Shown: positions 1-5,348 of the stretch, piece by piece
How positions within the stretch are numbered: position 1 is the first letter of the stretch
Layout of the letters: every line of letters begins with the position of its first letter
Source: an uncultured Clostridia bacterium
Lineage (GTDB): Bacteria > Bacillota > Clostridia > TANB77 > CAG-508
NCBI GenBank assembly: GCA_944392065.1
Contig: CALXVO010000046.1
Coordinates: 1-9,292, forward strand
DNA length: 9,292 nt
Direction of reading: 5' to 3'
The notes under the pieces: generated by a model
Databases searched by the model: none
What the model was told of the DNA's origin: nothing
The model's input: the letters and a program-made list of their open reading frames with translations, nothing else
Translations under genes and position numbers: made by a program

Positions 1-1
1 A

Positions 2-757
2 CCTATAGGAAGAACACCTCGTTCAAATCCTGCAACATATACAGGTGTATTTGACTTTATACGTGATTTATTTGCTGGAACAAATGAAGCAAAAATGAGA
101 GGATATGACAAAGGTAGATTTAGCTTTAATGTTACAGGTGGAAGATGTGAAGCTTGTAATGGTGATGGAATAATAAAGATAGAAATGCATTTCTTACCAG
201 ATATTTATGTGCCATGTGAAGTATGTAAAGGTAAAAGATATAATAAAGAAACATTGGAAGTTAAATATAAAGGAAAAACAATATCAGATGTACTTGATAT
301 GACAGTAGAAGAAGCATTAGAATTCTTTAAAAACCTACCAAGAATTAAAAATAAAATTCAAACTTTATATGATGTAGGATTAGGATATATTAAACTAGGA
401 CAACCATCTACAACTCTTTCAGGAGGAGAGGCACAACGTATAAAACTAGCAACAGAGCTTTCTAAAAAAGCAACTGGAAAAACATTGTATATCTTAGATG
501 AGCCAACTACCGGACTTCATATAGCTGATGTTCATAGGTTAGTAGATATTTTACAAAGATTAGTTGATACAGGAAATAGTATTATAGTAATTGAGCATAA
601 TCTAGACTTAATAAAAACAGCTGATTATATAATAGATTTAGGACCAGAAGGTGGAGATGGCGGTGGAGAAATTATCGCAGTTGGTTCTCCAGAACAAATT
701 GTAAAAAATGATAGAAGTTATACAGGCAAATTTTTGAAAAAATATTTAGAAAGATAA
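2..757 (+). CDS. uvrA: UvrABC excinuclease subunit A, C-terminal part (5' end outside window)
   Basis: UvrA is the ATP-dependent DNA-damage sensor of nucleotide excision repair; it works as a dimer with UvrB in the cytoplasm. The frame is open from base 2, so the gene enters from the left edge, and the ATG at 95 is internal. About 251 residues are visible. They begin PIGRTPRSNPATYTG and carry one zinc-finger module with CEAC (146-157) and CEVC (215-226), the ABC signature LSGGEAQRIKLATEL (about 415-460), the Walker B segment LYILDEPTTGLH (about 487-522) and the switch histidine in VIEHNLD. All key residues of the second ATPase domain are present, and the stop TAA at 755-757 falls where UvrA normally ends. 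A GGGGAC inverted repeat starts 4 bases after the stop and may end the transcript. The identification is secure; only the N-terminal part is unseen. Confidence 0.98.
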   Translation, partial: PIGRTPRSNPATYTGVFDFIRDLFAGTNEAKMRGYDKGRFSFNVTGGRCEACNGDGIIKIEMHFLPDIYVPCEVCKGKRYNKETLEVKYKGKTISDVLDMTVEEALEFFKNLPRIKNKIQTLYDVGLGYIKLGQPSTTLSGGEAQRIKLATELSKKATGKTLYILDEPTTGLHIADVHRLVDILQRLVDTGNSIIVIEHNLDLIKTADYIIDLGPEGGDGGGEIIAVGSPEQIVKNDRSYTGKFLKKYLER

Positions 758-760
758 TGA

Positions 761-820
761 ACAATTGGGGACGTACACGTTTTGTATAGAATTACGTAAG
801 AAGTGCACAATCCCAATTGT
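761..820. repeat. Imperfect inverted repeat with a GGGGAC motif, between uvrA and a convergent small gene
   Basis: ACAATTGGG (761-769) pairs perfectly with CCCAATTGT (812-820). Further in, GTACAC (773-778) pairs with GTGCAC (803-808) apart from one mismatch. The left arm contains GGGGAC at 767-772. The repeat lies between two convergent genes, so it could end transcription from both sides, though neither side has a strong T-run. Its core resembles the GGGGAC elements at 1086, 6454 and 6489. Short GGGGAC-type repeats are common in Clostridia genomes and I associate them with REP-like dispersed repeats; no transposase is present here. Confidence 0.6.
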
Positions 821-829
821 TTAATTTAA

Positions 830-910
830 TTAGTTATTTGTATTATTGTTCTTTTCTGAATTTTTGTTGCTATTTCCTTTTTTATTATTCTTCTTATTAT
901 TTTCTGACAT
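830..910 (-). CDS. Small Asn/Lys-rich protein, 26 residues, function unknown
   Basis: This minus-strand frame starts with ATG at 910-908 and stops with TAA at 832-830. It encodes 26 residues starting MSENNKKNNKKGNSNKNS, with 11 Asn and 7 Lys, two Glu and no hydrophobic residue after Met1. It is therefore very basic, soluble and probably unstructured. A strong Shine-Dalgarno sequence GGAGG (complement of 921-925) sits 10 bases before the ATG. A sigma-G-like promoter at 937-967 would give a leader of only about 20 bases, so promoter, ribosome site and start form one compact unit. Downstream, the inverted repeat at 761-820 could act as terminator. The size, composition and promoter type would suit a minor small acid-soluble-type spore protein, but I recognise no family. 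It is supported by the expression signals rather than by homology. Confidence 0.6.
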   Translation of the reverse strand: MSENNKKNNKKGNSNKNSEKNNNTNN

Positions 911-936
911 ATTGAAAGCACCTCCAATCTTATTAA

Positions 937-967
937 AAGTATGTACCAAAAATTCAAATTTTATACA
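937..967 (-). promoter_or_regulatory. Sigma-G-like promoter for the 26-residue small gene
   Basis: Read on the minus strand, TGTATA (967-962) is followed after 18 bases by CATACTT (943-937). As I recall the sigma-G consensus, it is GHATR, about 18 bases, then CATNHTA; this site matches the -35 fully and the -10 in six of seven positions. Initiation would fall near 930, about 5 bases before the Shine-Dalgarno sequence. A housekeeping reading with a TATAAA-like -10 in the same region cannot be excluded. Confidence 0.4.
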
Positions 968-1085
968 ATATATGCTTCTTTTTAGAACTAATAGCTATGT
1001 TTAGTAAGATTCTAACATGTTACATTCACAGTTGCCTTTTATCGTAGCAATATATGTTTTAATTTTATGTTGGAGTGCTTAAGGT

Positions 1086-1117
1086 GGGGACCGACAAGTT
1101 TACATTTATGAGAAGTG
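1086..1117 (+). repeat. GGGGAC-type dispersed element (single copy)
   Basis: GGGGAC at 1086-1091 is followed by CGACAAGTTT and, at 1111-1117, AGAAGTG. The element at 767 has the same order: GGGGAC, then ACA or ACAC with GTTT, then AGAAGTG at 799-805. The two share these blocks but differ in spacing by 7 bases. This copy has no matching right arm. It lies about 45 bases upstream of the putative promoter of the kinase-like gene. Apart from this element and the promoters noted, I see nothing else in 968-1135. Confidence 0.4.
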
Positions 1118-1135
1118 AAATATGTGATGTGGGAG

Positions 1136-1163
1136 TTGTATTTTTTTTCGTTTATGATATAAT
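1136..1163 (+). promoter_or_regulatory. Extended -10 promoter upstream of the kinase-like gene
   Basis: TATAAT at 1158-1163 is a perfect -10 and is preceded by TG one base upstream (1155-1156), making an extended -10. A weak -35, TTGTAT (1136-1141), lies 16 bases before it. Initiation would be near 1170, giving a leader of about 27 bases with a modest ribosome site (AAGAGGCGAG) before the ATG at 1197. Confidence 0.55.
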
Positions 1164-1196
1164 TTTAAAAAATAGAATAAACAAGAGGCGAGTATT

Positions 1197-1790
1197 ATGA
1201 ATAATATAGTGATAGGAATGGAAGGATTAGTTGGAACAGGAAAAACTTCAATTTGCAGAAATTTATTAGATTATATACCAAATAGTATTATATTACATGG
1301 TGGAAATCTTTATAGAGGAATTGTATATGCATTAATGCGATCTTCAGAAAAGATAAATTTAAATAATTTAAAACAAAGCTTAAAAGATATTGACATAAAA
1401 GATGTAATGGATCAATTAAAAGTAAATTTAAAAATAGAAGATAGAGAAAGTGTAATATATGTAGATGGGAAAAAGATAGATGAAGAAAATTTACAATCGA
1501 AAGAAGCATCTATTGCTGTTTCGTTAGCAAGTGGAAGTGCAGATAATTCTCATTTTTATAAATTTGGGGAAGAACTTATTAATATGTTTAAAGATAAATT
1601 TAATCTTATCGTATCTGGTAGAGATTTGATGAAGATTTATCCTAATTTAGATTATCATTTTTTTGTAACAGCAACTTTAGAAGAAAGAATCAAAAGAAAA
1701 ATGAACCAATACGGTGATTCTAATTATGAAGAAATAAAGCAAAACATTATGAAAAGAGATGAACTTCAAGAAAAGGCTCGGATACTATAA
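1197..1790 (+). CDS. Cytidylate kinase-like NMP kinase, reading frame cut short by a +1 shift
   Basis: The protein resembles cytidylate kinase, which phosphorylates CMP and dCMP with ATP in the cytoplasm. It has a P-loop GLVGTGKTS (residues 10-18), a substrate-side segment HGGNLYRG, and the family's SGRD (140-143) followed by YPNLDYHFFVTATLEERIKRK, which matches the GRD/FxTAs/RxxRR block of Cmk. The frame ends after 197 residues at TAA (1788-1790), inside the RD-x-lid region. If one base around 1779 is skipped, the frame continues in +1 through GYYKRYDNTIELDV to TAG at 1879-1881. The sum is 194 + 33 = 227 residues, the length of E. coli Cmk. So the gene is frameshifted by mutation, by sequencing error or by recoding. 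It stands alone behind its own promoter. HGGNLYRG differs from the usual DTGAMYR, so the substrate may not be CMP. Confidence 0.8.
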   Translation: MNNIVIGMEGLVGTGKTSICRNLLDYIPNSIILHGGNLYRGIVYALMRSSEKINLNNLKQSLKDIDIKDVMDQLKVNLKIEDRESVIYVDGKKIDEENLQSKEASIAVSLASGSADNSHFYKFGEELINMFKDKFNLIVSGRDLMKIYPNLDYHFFVTATLEERIKRKMNQYGDSNYEEIKQNIMKRDELQEKARIL

Positions 1791-1881
1791 GAGATATGAT
1801 AATACTATTGAACTAGATGTAACAGATTGCCGTTCTGCAGAAGAATCTACTGTAAAATTGCTAAAATATATAAAAATTTAG
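1780..1881 (+). other. Out-of-frame C-terminal end of the kinase-like gene
   Basis: This 33-codon stretch, one frame ahead of the main reading frame, begins with GGA at 1780 and ends with TAG at 1879-1881. It reads GYYKRYDNTIELDVTDC and then a helical Glu/Lys/Leu-rich end, the normal form of the C-terminus in cytidylate kinases (a tyrosine-rich turn, then an aspartate-containing strand, then a helix). It has no start codon or ribosome site of its own. The absence of stops and the family-like sequence indicate that it belonged, or still belongs, to the gene starting at 1197. Confidence 0.75.
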
Positions 1882-1896
1882 AATCATATTTAAATA

Positions 1897-1925
1897 TTGT
1901 TCAAAGTACTATAACTTAGTTTAAT
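1897..1925 (+). promoter_or_regulatory. Candidate housekeeping promoter for murD
   Basis: TTGTTC (1897-1902) and TTTAAT (1920-1925) are separated by 17 bases, matching sigma-A hexamers in four and five of six positions. Initiation would fall near 1932, giving a leader of about 98 bases. That leader contains a weak all-A/T hairpin, AATTATTT (1973-1980) with AAATAATT (1989-1996). In such A/T-rich DNA chance matches are common, so this is tentative. Confidence 0.3.
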
Positions 1926-2029
1926 CTAAAAATACAATCAATATCTTAAATAATAAATAATAAAATATCTTTAATTATTTTTAAATACAAATAATTATTT
2001 CCGAATTTATAGGAGGTTAATTTAGTAAG

Positions 2030-3427
2030 ATGGAAAATTTAAAATTAAAAGCTTTCGAAAATAATGCAAAAGGAAAAAGAGTGGCAGTAATTGGTTTGGG
2101 AGTGAGTAATATTCCTCTAATAGATTATTTATATAATTTAATGGCTAGGGTTACAGTATTTGATGAAAGAGAAGAAGAGAAACTCGATAAAGATGTGGTT
2201 CAAAAAATTAAAGGATATGGTTTTGAATTAGTTACAGGAAAAAACGCACTACATTTTTTAAGAGGATTTAATATAATTTTTCGTTCACCAAGTTGCTTAC
2301 CTACAACTTTACAATTGGTTTCTGAGCAAAAAAGAGGAGCCATTATTACTTCTGAAATAGAAATGCTGATGAACACCTGCCCTTGTAAAATAATAGGAGT
2401 CACTGGAAGCGATGGTAAAACAACAACTACTACACTTATTTATGAAATATTAAAAAAAGCAGGATATAATTGCCATTTGGGCGGAAATCTAGGCATACCT
2501 TTATTTACAAAAGTAAAAAATTTCAAAGAAGATGATATTGTAATATTGGAACTTAGTAGTTTTCAATTGATGGATATGGAAGTCAGTCCAGATATATCTG
2601 TGATTACAAATATTTCTCCAAATCATTTAGATAAACATAAATCTTATGAAGAATATATTGAAGCCAAAAAAAATATATTTGCTTTTCAAGGAGAAGAGGG
2701 AAAAGTAGTATTAAACTATGATAATGATATAACAAGAGAATGTGGCAAAGAAGCAGAAGGAAAAGTAGTATTTTTTAGTAGCAAAGCGAAATTACAAGAT
2801 GGCGTCATTTATGATAATGGCTATATAAAAAAATGCAAAGATGGAATAAGAGAACATATGTTGCAAGCAAAAGATATTCATTTAAGAGGAATACATAATT
2901 ATGAGAATATATGTGCTGCAATAGCTGCAACTTCTGATTTAGTAGACACACGAACACAAGTAGAAACAATAAAAGAATTTAAAGGGGTAGAACACCGACT
3001 AGAATTTGTAAGAGAATTAGATGGTGTTAAATGGTATAATGATTCTATTGGAACGAGTCCCTCTAGAACGATTGCTGGCTTGAATTCTTTTGATGAAAAA
3101 ATTGTTTTGATAGCTGGTGGATATGATAAAAATCTAGATTATACACCTCTTGCTAAACCGATATTGGAAAAAGCTTCGAAAATTGTGTTGATGGGAAAAA
3201 CAGCTAGGAAAATATCAGATGCAATAATGAAAGAAATAAAAGGACCATTTGACGTGTTTCCGATGTATAAATGCAATACATTAGAACAAGCAGTTCAAAG
3301 AGCAAGAAATATTGCTGAACCAGGAGAAATAGTGTTATTTTCTCCTGCGAGTGCTAGCTTTGACATGTTTAAAAATTTTGCAGAAAGAGGAGAAAAATTT
3401 AAGGAATGTGTTAGAAATTTGAAATAA
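2030..3427 (+). CDS. murD: UDP-N-acetylmuramoyl-L-alanine--D-glutamate ligase
   Basis: MurD adds D-glutamate to UDP-MurNAc-L-alanine using ATP, the second amino-acid step of peptidoglycan precursor synthesis in the cytoplasm. The 465 residues match the family's usual size. The N-terminal UDP-binding domain shows VAVIGLGVSN (18-27). The central ATPase domain has the P-loop GVTGSDGKTT (123-132), then GGNLGIPLF, LELSSFQL and NISPNHLDKHKSYEEYIEAKKNIF, which includes the carbamylated-lysine and metal-site regions. The C-terminal domain has EHRLEFV, NDSIGTSPSRT, IAGGYDKNLDY and LFSPASASFDMF, the typical glutamate-binding end. The start is fixed by AGGAGGT at 2011-2017, 12 bases before the ATG. It stands outside any division/cell-wall cluster, as is usual in many Clostridia. 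A weak stem (3423-3429 with 3449-3455) overlaps the stop codon and may reduce read-through. Confidence 0.97.
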   Translation: MENLKLKAFENNAKGKRVAVIGLGVSNIPLIDYLYNLMARVTVFDEREEEKLDKDVVQKIKGYGFELVTGKNALHFLRGFNIIFRSPSCLPTTLQLVSEQKRGAIITSEIEMLMNTCPCKIIGVTGSDGKTTTTTLIYEILKKAGYNCHLGGNLGIPLFTKVKNFKEDDIVILELSSFQLMDMEVSPDISVITNISPNHLDKHKSYEEYIEAKKNIFAFQGEEGKVVLNYDNDITRECGKEAEGKVVFFSSKAKLQDGVIYDNGYIKKCKDGIREHMLQAKDIHLRGIHNYENICAAIAATSDLVDTRTQVETIKEFKGVEHRLEFVRELDGVKWYNDSIGTSPSRTIAGLNSFDEKIVLIAGGYDKNLDYTPLAKPILEKASKIVLMGKTARKISDAIMKEIKGPFDVFPMYKCNTLEQAVQRARNIAEPGEIVLFSPASASFDMFKNFAERGEKFKECVRNLK

Positions 3428-3509
3428 ACTTATCACTAAAACGGTTTGGTTTATTAAAATTCGTAGATATCATTCTATAAAAGTATTAGAAACTCCTTTC
3501 GCGTATCTT

Positions 3510-3536
3510 AAATACATATTTCCATTATCATACAAT
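3510..3536 (+). promoter_or_regulatory. Sigma-E-like promoter for the proline-rich-tail protein
   Basis: CATACAAT at 3529-3536 is an exact match to the sigma-E -10 consensus as I recall it. About 14 bases upstream lies AAATA (3510-3514), a weak form of the GHATA -35. Initiation near 3543 would leave a leader of about 100 bases, which includes a 6-bp stem, AAGCAT (3601-3606) with ATGCTT (3619-3624). The same octamer precedes the ytvI-like gene. Confidence 0.4.
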
Positions 3537-3646
3537 TTAAAAACGGCTACTGATTGTAACAAAATTTTGAATAATGCCATATTATATATAAAGTTTTAAG
3601 AAGCATGTCGATTTAACAATGCTTTTAAAGAAAGGAATGAAATAAT

Positions 3647-4345
3647 ATGATGTATTATCAAAATTATGAAGATTATATGAGAAGTATATTAGGTTATCCA
3701 ACTAGGCAAAACGAATACATAAATGCGTATGAAGACTATAATGCTAATAATGCCATGTTTTCTGATTATTCGACTCAAACACCTAAATATAGTGATGAAA
3801 TTATGAGTTTATATCCAGAAATATACAAAATACTCAATCCAATGGTTTGTAAAATTTGTGAAGCCAATACTAAACCAATTAATCGAGAACTTATTGAAAA
3901 GATGACAGATGAGATATATTTAAATCTTGAAAGTGATCCATCTCTCTCAGAAGGCGAAATTGTGAATGTGAGAGTAAATTTACCAAAAGAAAATGCAAAG
4001 ATATCGAATACAAATTCATCAAAACTTACTCATACTATACAAACTTCCAATAGAATCCGAGATAATAGAAATGATAGAGATGAATCAAAAACTGAGAAAA
4101 AAAATGAAGTTATTAGTTCTAAAAATAGCGAAAATAGACAATTTAATAGAAATAATACACTAAGAGATTTAATAAGAATTCTTATATTAAATCGATTATT
4201 AGGTCGTGATATTCGTCCGCATAGACCTCGTCCACCACGTCCAGGAAGACCACCTTTTCCAGGAATGCCAGGACCAAATCCAAGGCCACCAATGCGACCA
4301 AGGGATGTATATGCTAACAATAAATATTTAGAAAATGAAATTTAA
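3647..4345 (+). CDS. Tyr/Asn-rich protein with proline-rich tail, probable spore coat-associated, function unproven
   Basis: This 232-residue protein has four parts: a Tyr/Asn-rich head (1-46); a compact, probably folded block (47-96) with LYPEIYKILNPMVCKIC, including C68 and C71, then KPINRELIEKMTDEIY; a charged Asn/Lys/Arg/Ser linker (about 100-170); and a short helix LRDLIRILILNRLLGR followed by a Pro/Arg/Gly-rich tail (191-218). There is no signal peptide or membrane segment. From memory, proteins with a conserved YPEIY...PMV block and an LRDLIRIL-plus-proline tail recur in spore-forming Clostridia as uncharacterised, coat-like proteins; this is recollection, not a search. The ribosome site AAAGGA (3631-3636) serves the ATG at 3647; a second ATG follows directly. 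It is monocistronic, with a sigma-E-like promoter in front and a strong terminator behind, which fits mother-cell expression. A structural or morphogenetic spore-surface role is inference. Confidence 0.8.
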   Translation: MMYYQNYEDYMRSILGYPTRQNEYINAYEDYNANNAMFSDYSTQTPKYSDEIMSLYPEIYKILNPMVCKICEANTKPINRELIEKMTDEIYLNLESDPSLSEGEIVNVRVNLPKENAKISNTNSSKLTHTIQTSNRIRDNRNDRDESKTEKKNEVISSKNSENRQFNRNNTLRDLIRILILNRLLGRDIRPHRPRPPRPGRPPFPGMPGPNPRPPMRPRDVYANNKYLENEI

Positions 4346-4370
4346 ATACAAAAAAATTGGAAAATTTTTC

Positions 4371-4410
4371 AAAGATATGTAATTATAAATTGCATATCTT
4401 TATTTTTTTT
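4371..4410 (+). terminator. Rho-independent terminator after the proline-rich-tail gene
   Basis: AAAGATATG (4371-4379) pairs perfectly with CATATCTTT (4393-4401) across a 13-base loop, followed by A and eight T (4403-4410). It starts 25 bases after the stop codon. The stem is A/T-rich but the T-run is strong. Confidence 0.8.
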
Positions 4411-4457
4411 GCAAATAATAAATATTGAAATCTTTAATTTGTAATTTAGAAAGCATG

Positions 4458-4649
4458 TTCTAATGATAGTAACTATTTTTTCAAATTTTTTGTATTTTGG
4501 CGAAATCACACCTTCTGATGATTAAAAGAAAAGTAAACTTTTTTTAATCAGTGGGAAGGTTGCTCCAAATCGCACTCGCCTTTGAAAAGGCTCGTTTGGT
4601 CGCTTACACGGTACTGCAAAAATTTATAAAATAGTTACTATTACTAGAA
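4458..4649. repeat. 192-bp inverted-repeat element with two internal hairpins (MITE-like or structured RNA)
   Basis: The ends are inverted copies: TTCTAATGATAGTAAC at 4458 and its near-exact complement ending at 4649, with 20 of the outer 22 bases matching, including a perfect 14-bp block ATAGTAACTATTTT. Pairing continues less regularly to about 36 bases. Inside are two hairpins. The first joins ACCTTC (4510-4515) and TGATTAAAA (4519-4527) with TTTTAATCA (4542-4550) and GAAGGT (4555-4560). The second joins CCAAA (4565-4569) and GCCTT (4578-4582) with AAGGC (4587-4591) and TTTGG (4595-4599) around a TGAA loop. The result is a three-way-junction shape. I see no coding frame and no clear target-site duplication. 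It fills most of the gap between the terminator at 4371-4410 and the CBS gene, ending 57 bases before that gene. Confidence 0.65.
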
Positions 4650-4706
4650 AAATAAGTTTTTTAATTCAAATTAAAGTTAAAATTCATTTGTTGTGGGAGG
4701 TTTGGT

Positions 4707-5144
4707 ATGAAAGTTAAAGATTGTATGTGCAAAGAAGTTGTTTTTGTAAAACCAGATTGTGATACTGAGGAATGTGCAAGACTTATGTGTGAAAATCATA
4801 TAGGATGTATTCCAGTTTGTGATGATTCTAAAAAAGTTGTAGGTCTTGTTACTGATAGAGATATTTTATTAAGAACAGTAGGTTGTGGAAAAGATATAAA
4901 AAATACACCAGTTAGTGATATTATGACTTGTAATGTCGCTTGGTGTAGTCCAGAGACAGATGTATGTGATGCGGAAAAAGTAATGGGAAATAATCAAATA
5001 AGAAGAATTCCTGTAATGGAAAATAATAAAGTAGTTGGAATTTTAACTCTAGGAGATTTAGCGAAAAATAAAAATGTGGAAAATGAGGGAGTATATGCAA
5101 CACTAGAAGATATTTGCGGTTGCGATAAAAAGAATGCTGAGTAA
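4707..5144 (+). CDS. Two-CBS-domain protein, unusually rich in cysteine
   Basis: The 145 residues form a tandem pair of CBS domains (about 1-62 and 67-124), a Bateman module that usually binds adenosine nucleotides and senses energy state or controls a partner. Supporting motifs are CIPVCDDSKKVVGLVTDRDIL in the first domain and IRRIPVMENNKVVGILTLGDLA in the second. No enzyme, transporter or DNA-binding domain is fused, so it would be a free-standing soluble sensor. It has 13 cysteines (6, 8, 18, 23, 28, 34, 38, 60, 75, 80, 87, 137, 139), about 9% of residues. They include DCMC at the start, CIPVC, and a tail ending ICGCDKK. Some sit where relatives commonly have Thr, Ile or Val, which suggests metal or redox chemistry, but that is inference. 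The ribosome site GGGAGGT lies 8 bases before the ATG. The gene is single, with an inverted-repeat element upstream and a strong hairpin downstream. Confidence 0.92.
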   Translation: MKVKDCMCKEVVFVKPDCDTEECARLMCENHIGCIPVCDDSKKVVGLVTDRDILLRTVGCGKDIKNTPVSDIMTCNVAWCSPETDVCDAEKVMGNNQIRRIPVMENNKVVGILTLGDLAKNKNVENEGVYATLEDICGCDKKNAE

Positions 5145-5194
5145 GTTGTAATTTTGCAGTTATTTATAAATTTACAGTTTAAATTGTAATGTGC

Positions 5195-5237
5195 TACCAG
5201 ATTGTAGTGCTTTTTTAGAAAGCACTACAATCTGGTA
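5195..5237. terminator. Perfect 19-bp hairpin after the CBS gene, possible terminator without a T-run
   Basis: Bases 5195-5213 (TACCAGATTGTAGTGCTTT) are exactly complementary to 5219-5237, with a 5-base loop TTTAG. It lies about 50 bases past the CBS stop codon. Its position suits a terminator, but no T-run follows on either strand (TATTAAATATAA on the plus side). It could instead be an RNA-stabilising 3' hairpin or a processing site. Confidence 0.55.
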
Positions 5238-5284
5238 TATTAAATATAATTTAATGTAAATAACAGCTACTTGAATTTTTCAAT

Positions 5285-5312
5285 GCATAAAAAGCCCTTT
5301 TATGCATACAAT
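5285..5312 (+). promoter_or_regulatory. Sigma-E-like promoter for the ytvI-like gene, embedded in an inverted repeat
   Basis: GCATAAA (5285-5291), a 13-base spacer and CATACAAT (5305-5312) match the sigma-E pattern as I recall it, with an exact -10. Initiation near 5319 would give a leader of about 30 bases containing the ribosome site AAGGTG. A perfect 10-bp inverted repeat, ATGCATAAAA (5283-5292) with TTTTATGCAT (5298-5307), spans both promoter elements. It may be an operator, or a by-product of the -35 and -10 both containing GCATA. Confidence 0.5.
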
Positions 5313-5318
5313 AATTGT

Positions 5319-5328
5319 AAGGACAAGT
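5319..5328 (+). promoter_or_regulatory. SpoIIID-like binding site at the start of the ytvI-like transcript
   Basis: AAGGACAAGT fits the SpoIIID consensus WWRRACARNY, as I remember it, at every position. It sits at the predicted transcription start, a place where SpoIIID bound would block sigma-E RNA polymerase. Sites this degenerate also occur by chance in a window of this size, so the position is the main support. Confidence 0.3.
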
Positions 5329-5348
5329 TAAAAAGGTGATTATTACAT

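Noticed and set aside
95..97. ATG at 95 as the start of a short UvrA-like protein
   Set aside because: The frame is open upstream to the window edge and encodes family-specific UvrA residues there, so this methionine is internal.
4030..4320. Minus-strand open frame with a Gly-rich, coat-like composition
   Set aside because: It is the antisense shadow of the Pro/Arg-rich tail of the plus-strand gene, has no ribosome site, and the plus-strand gene has a promoter and terminator.
4458..4649. A riboswitch controlling the CBS gene
   Set aside because: I recognise no known aptamer, the outer arms are nearly symmetrical like terminal repeats, and no terminator or ribosome-site sequestering helix is seen before the gene.
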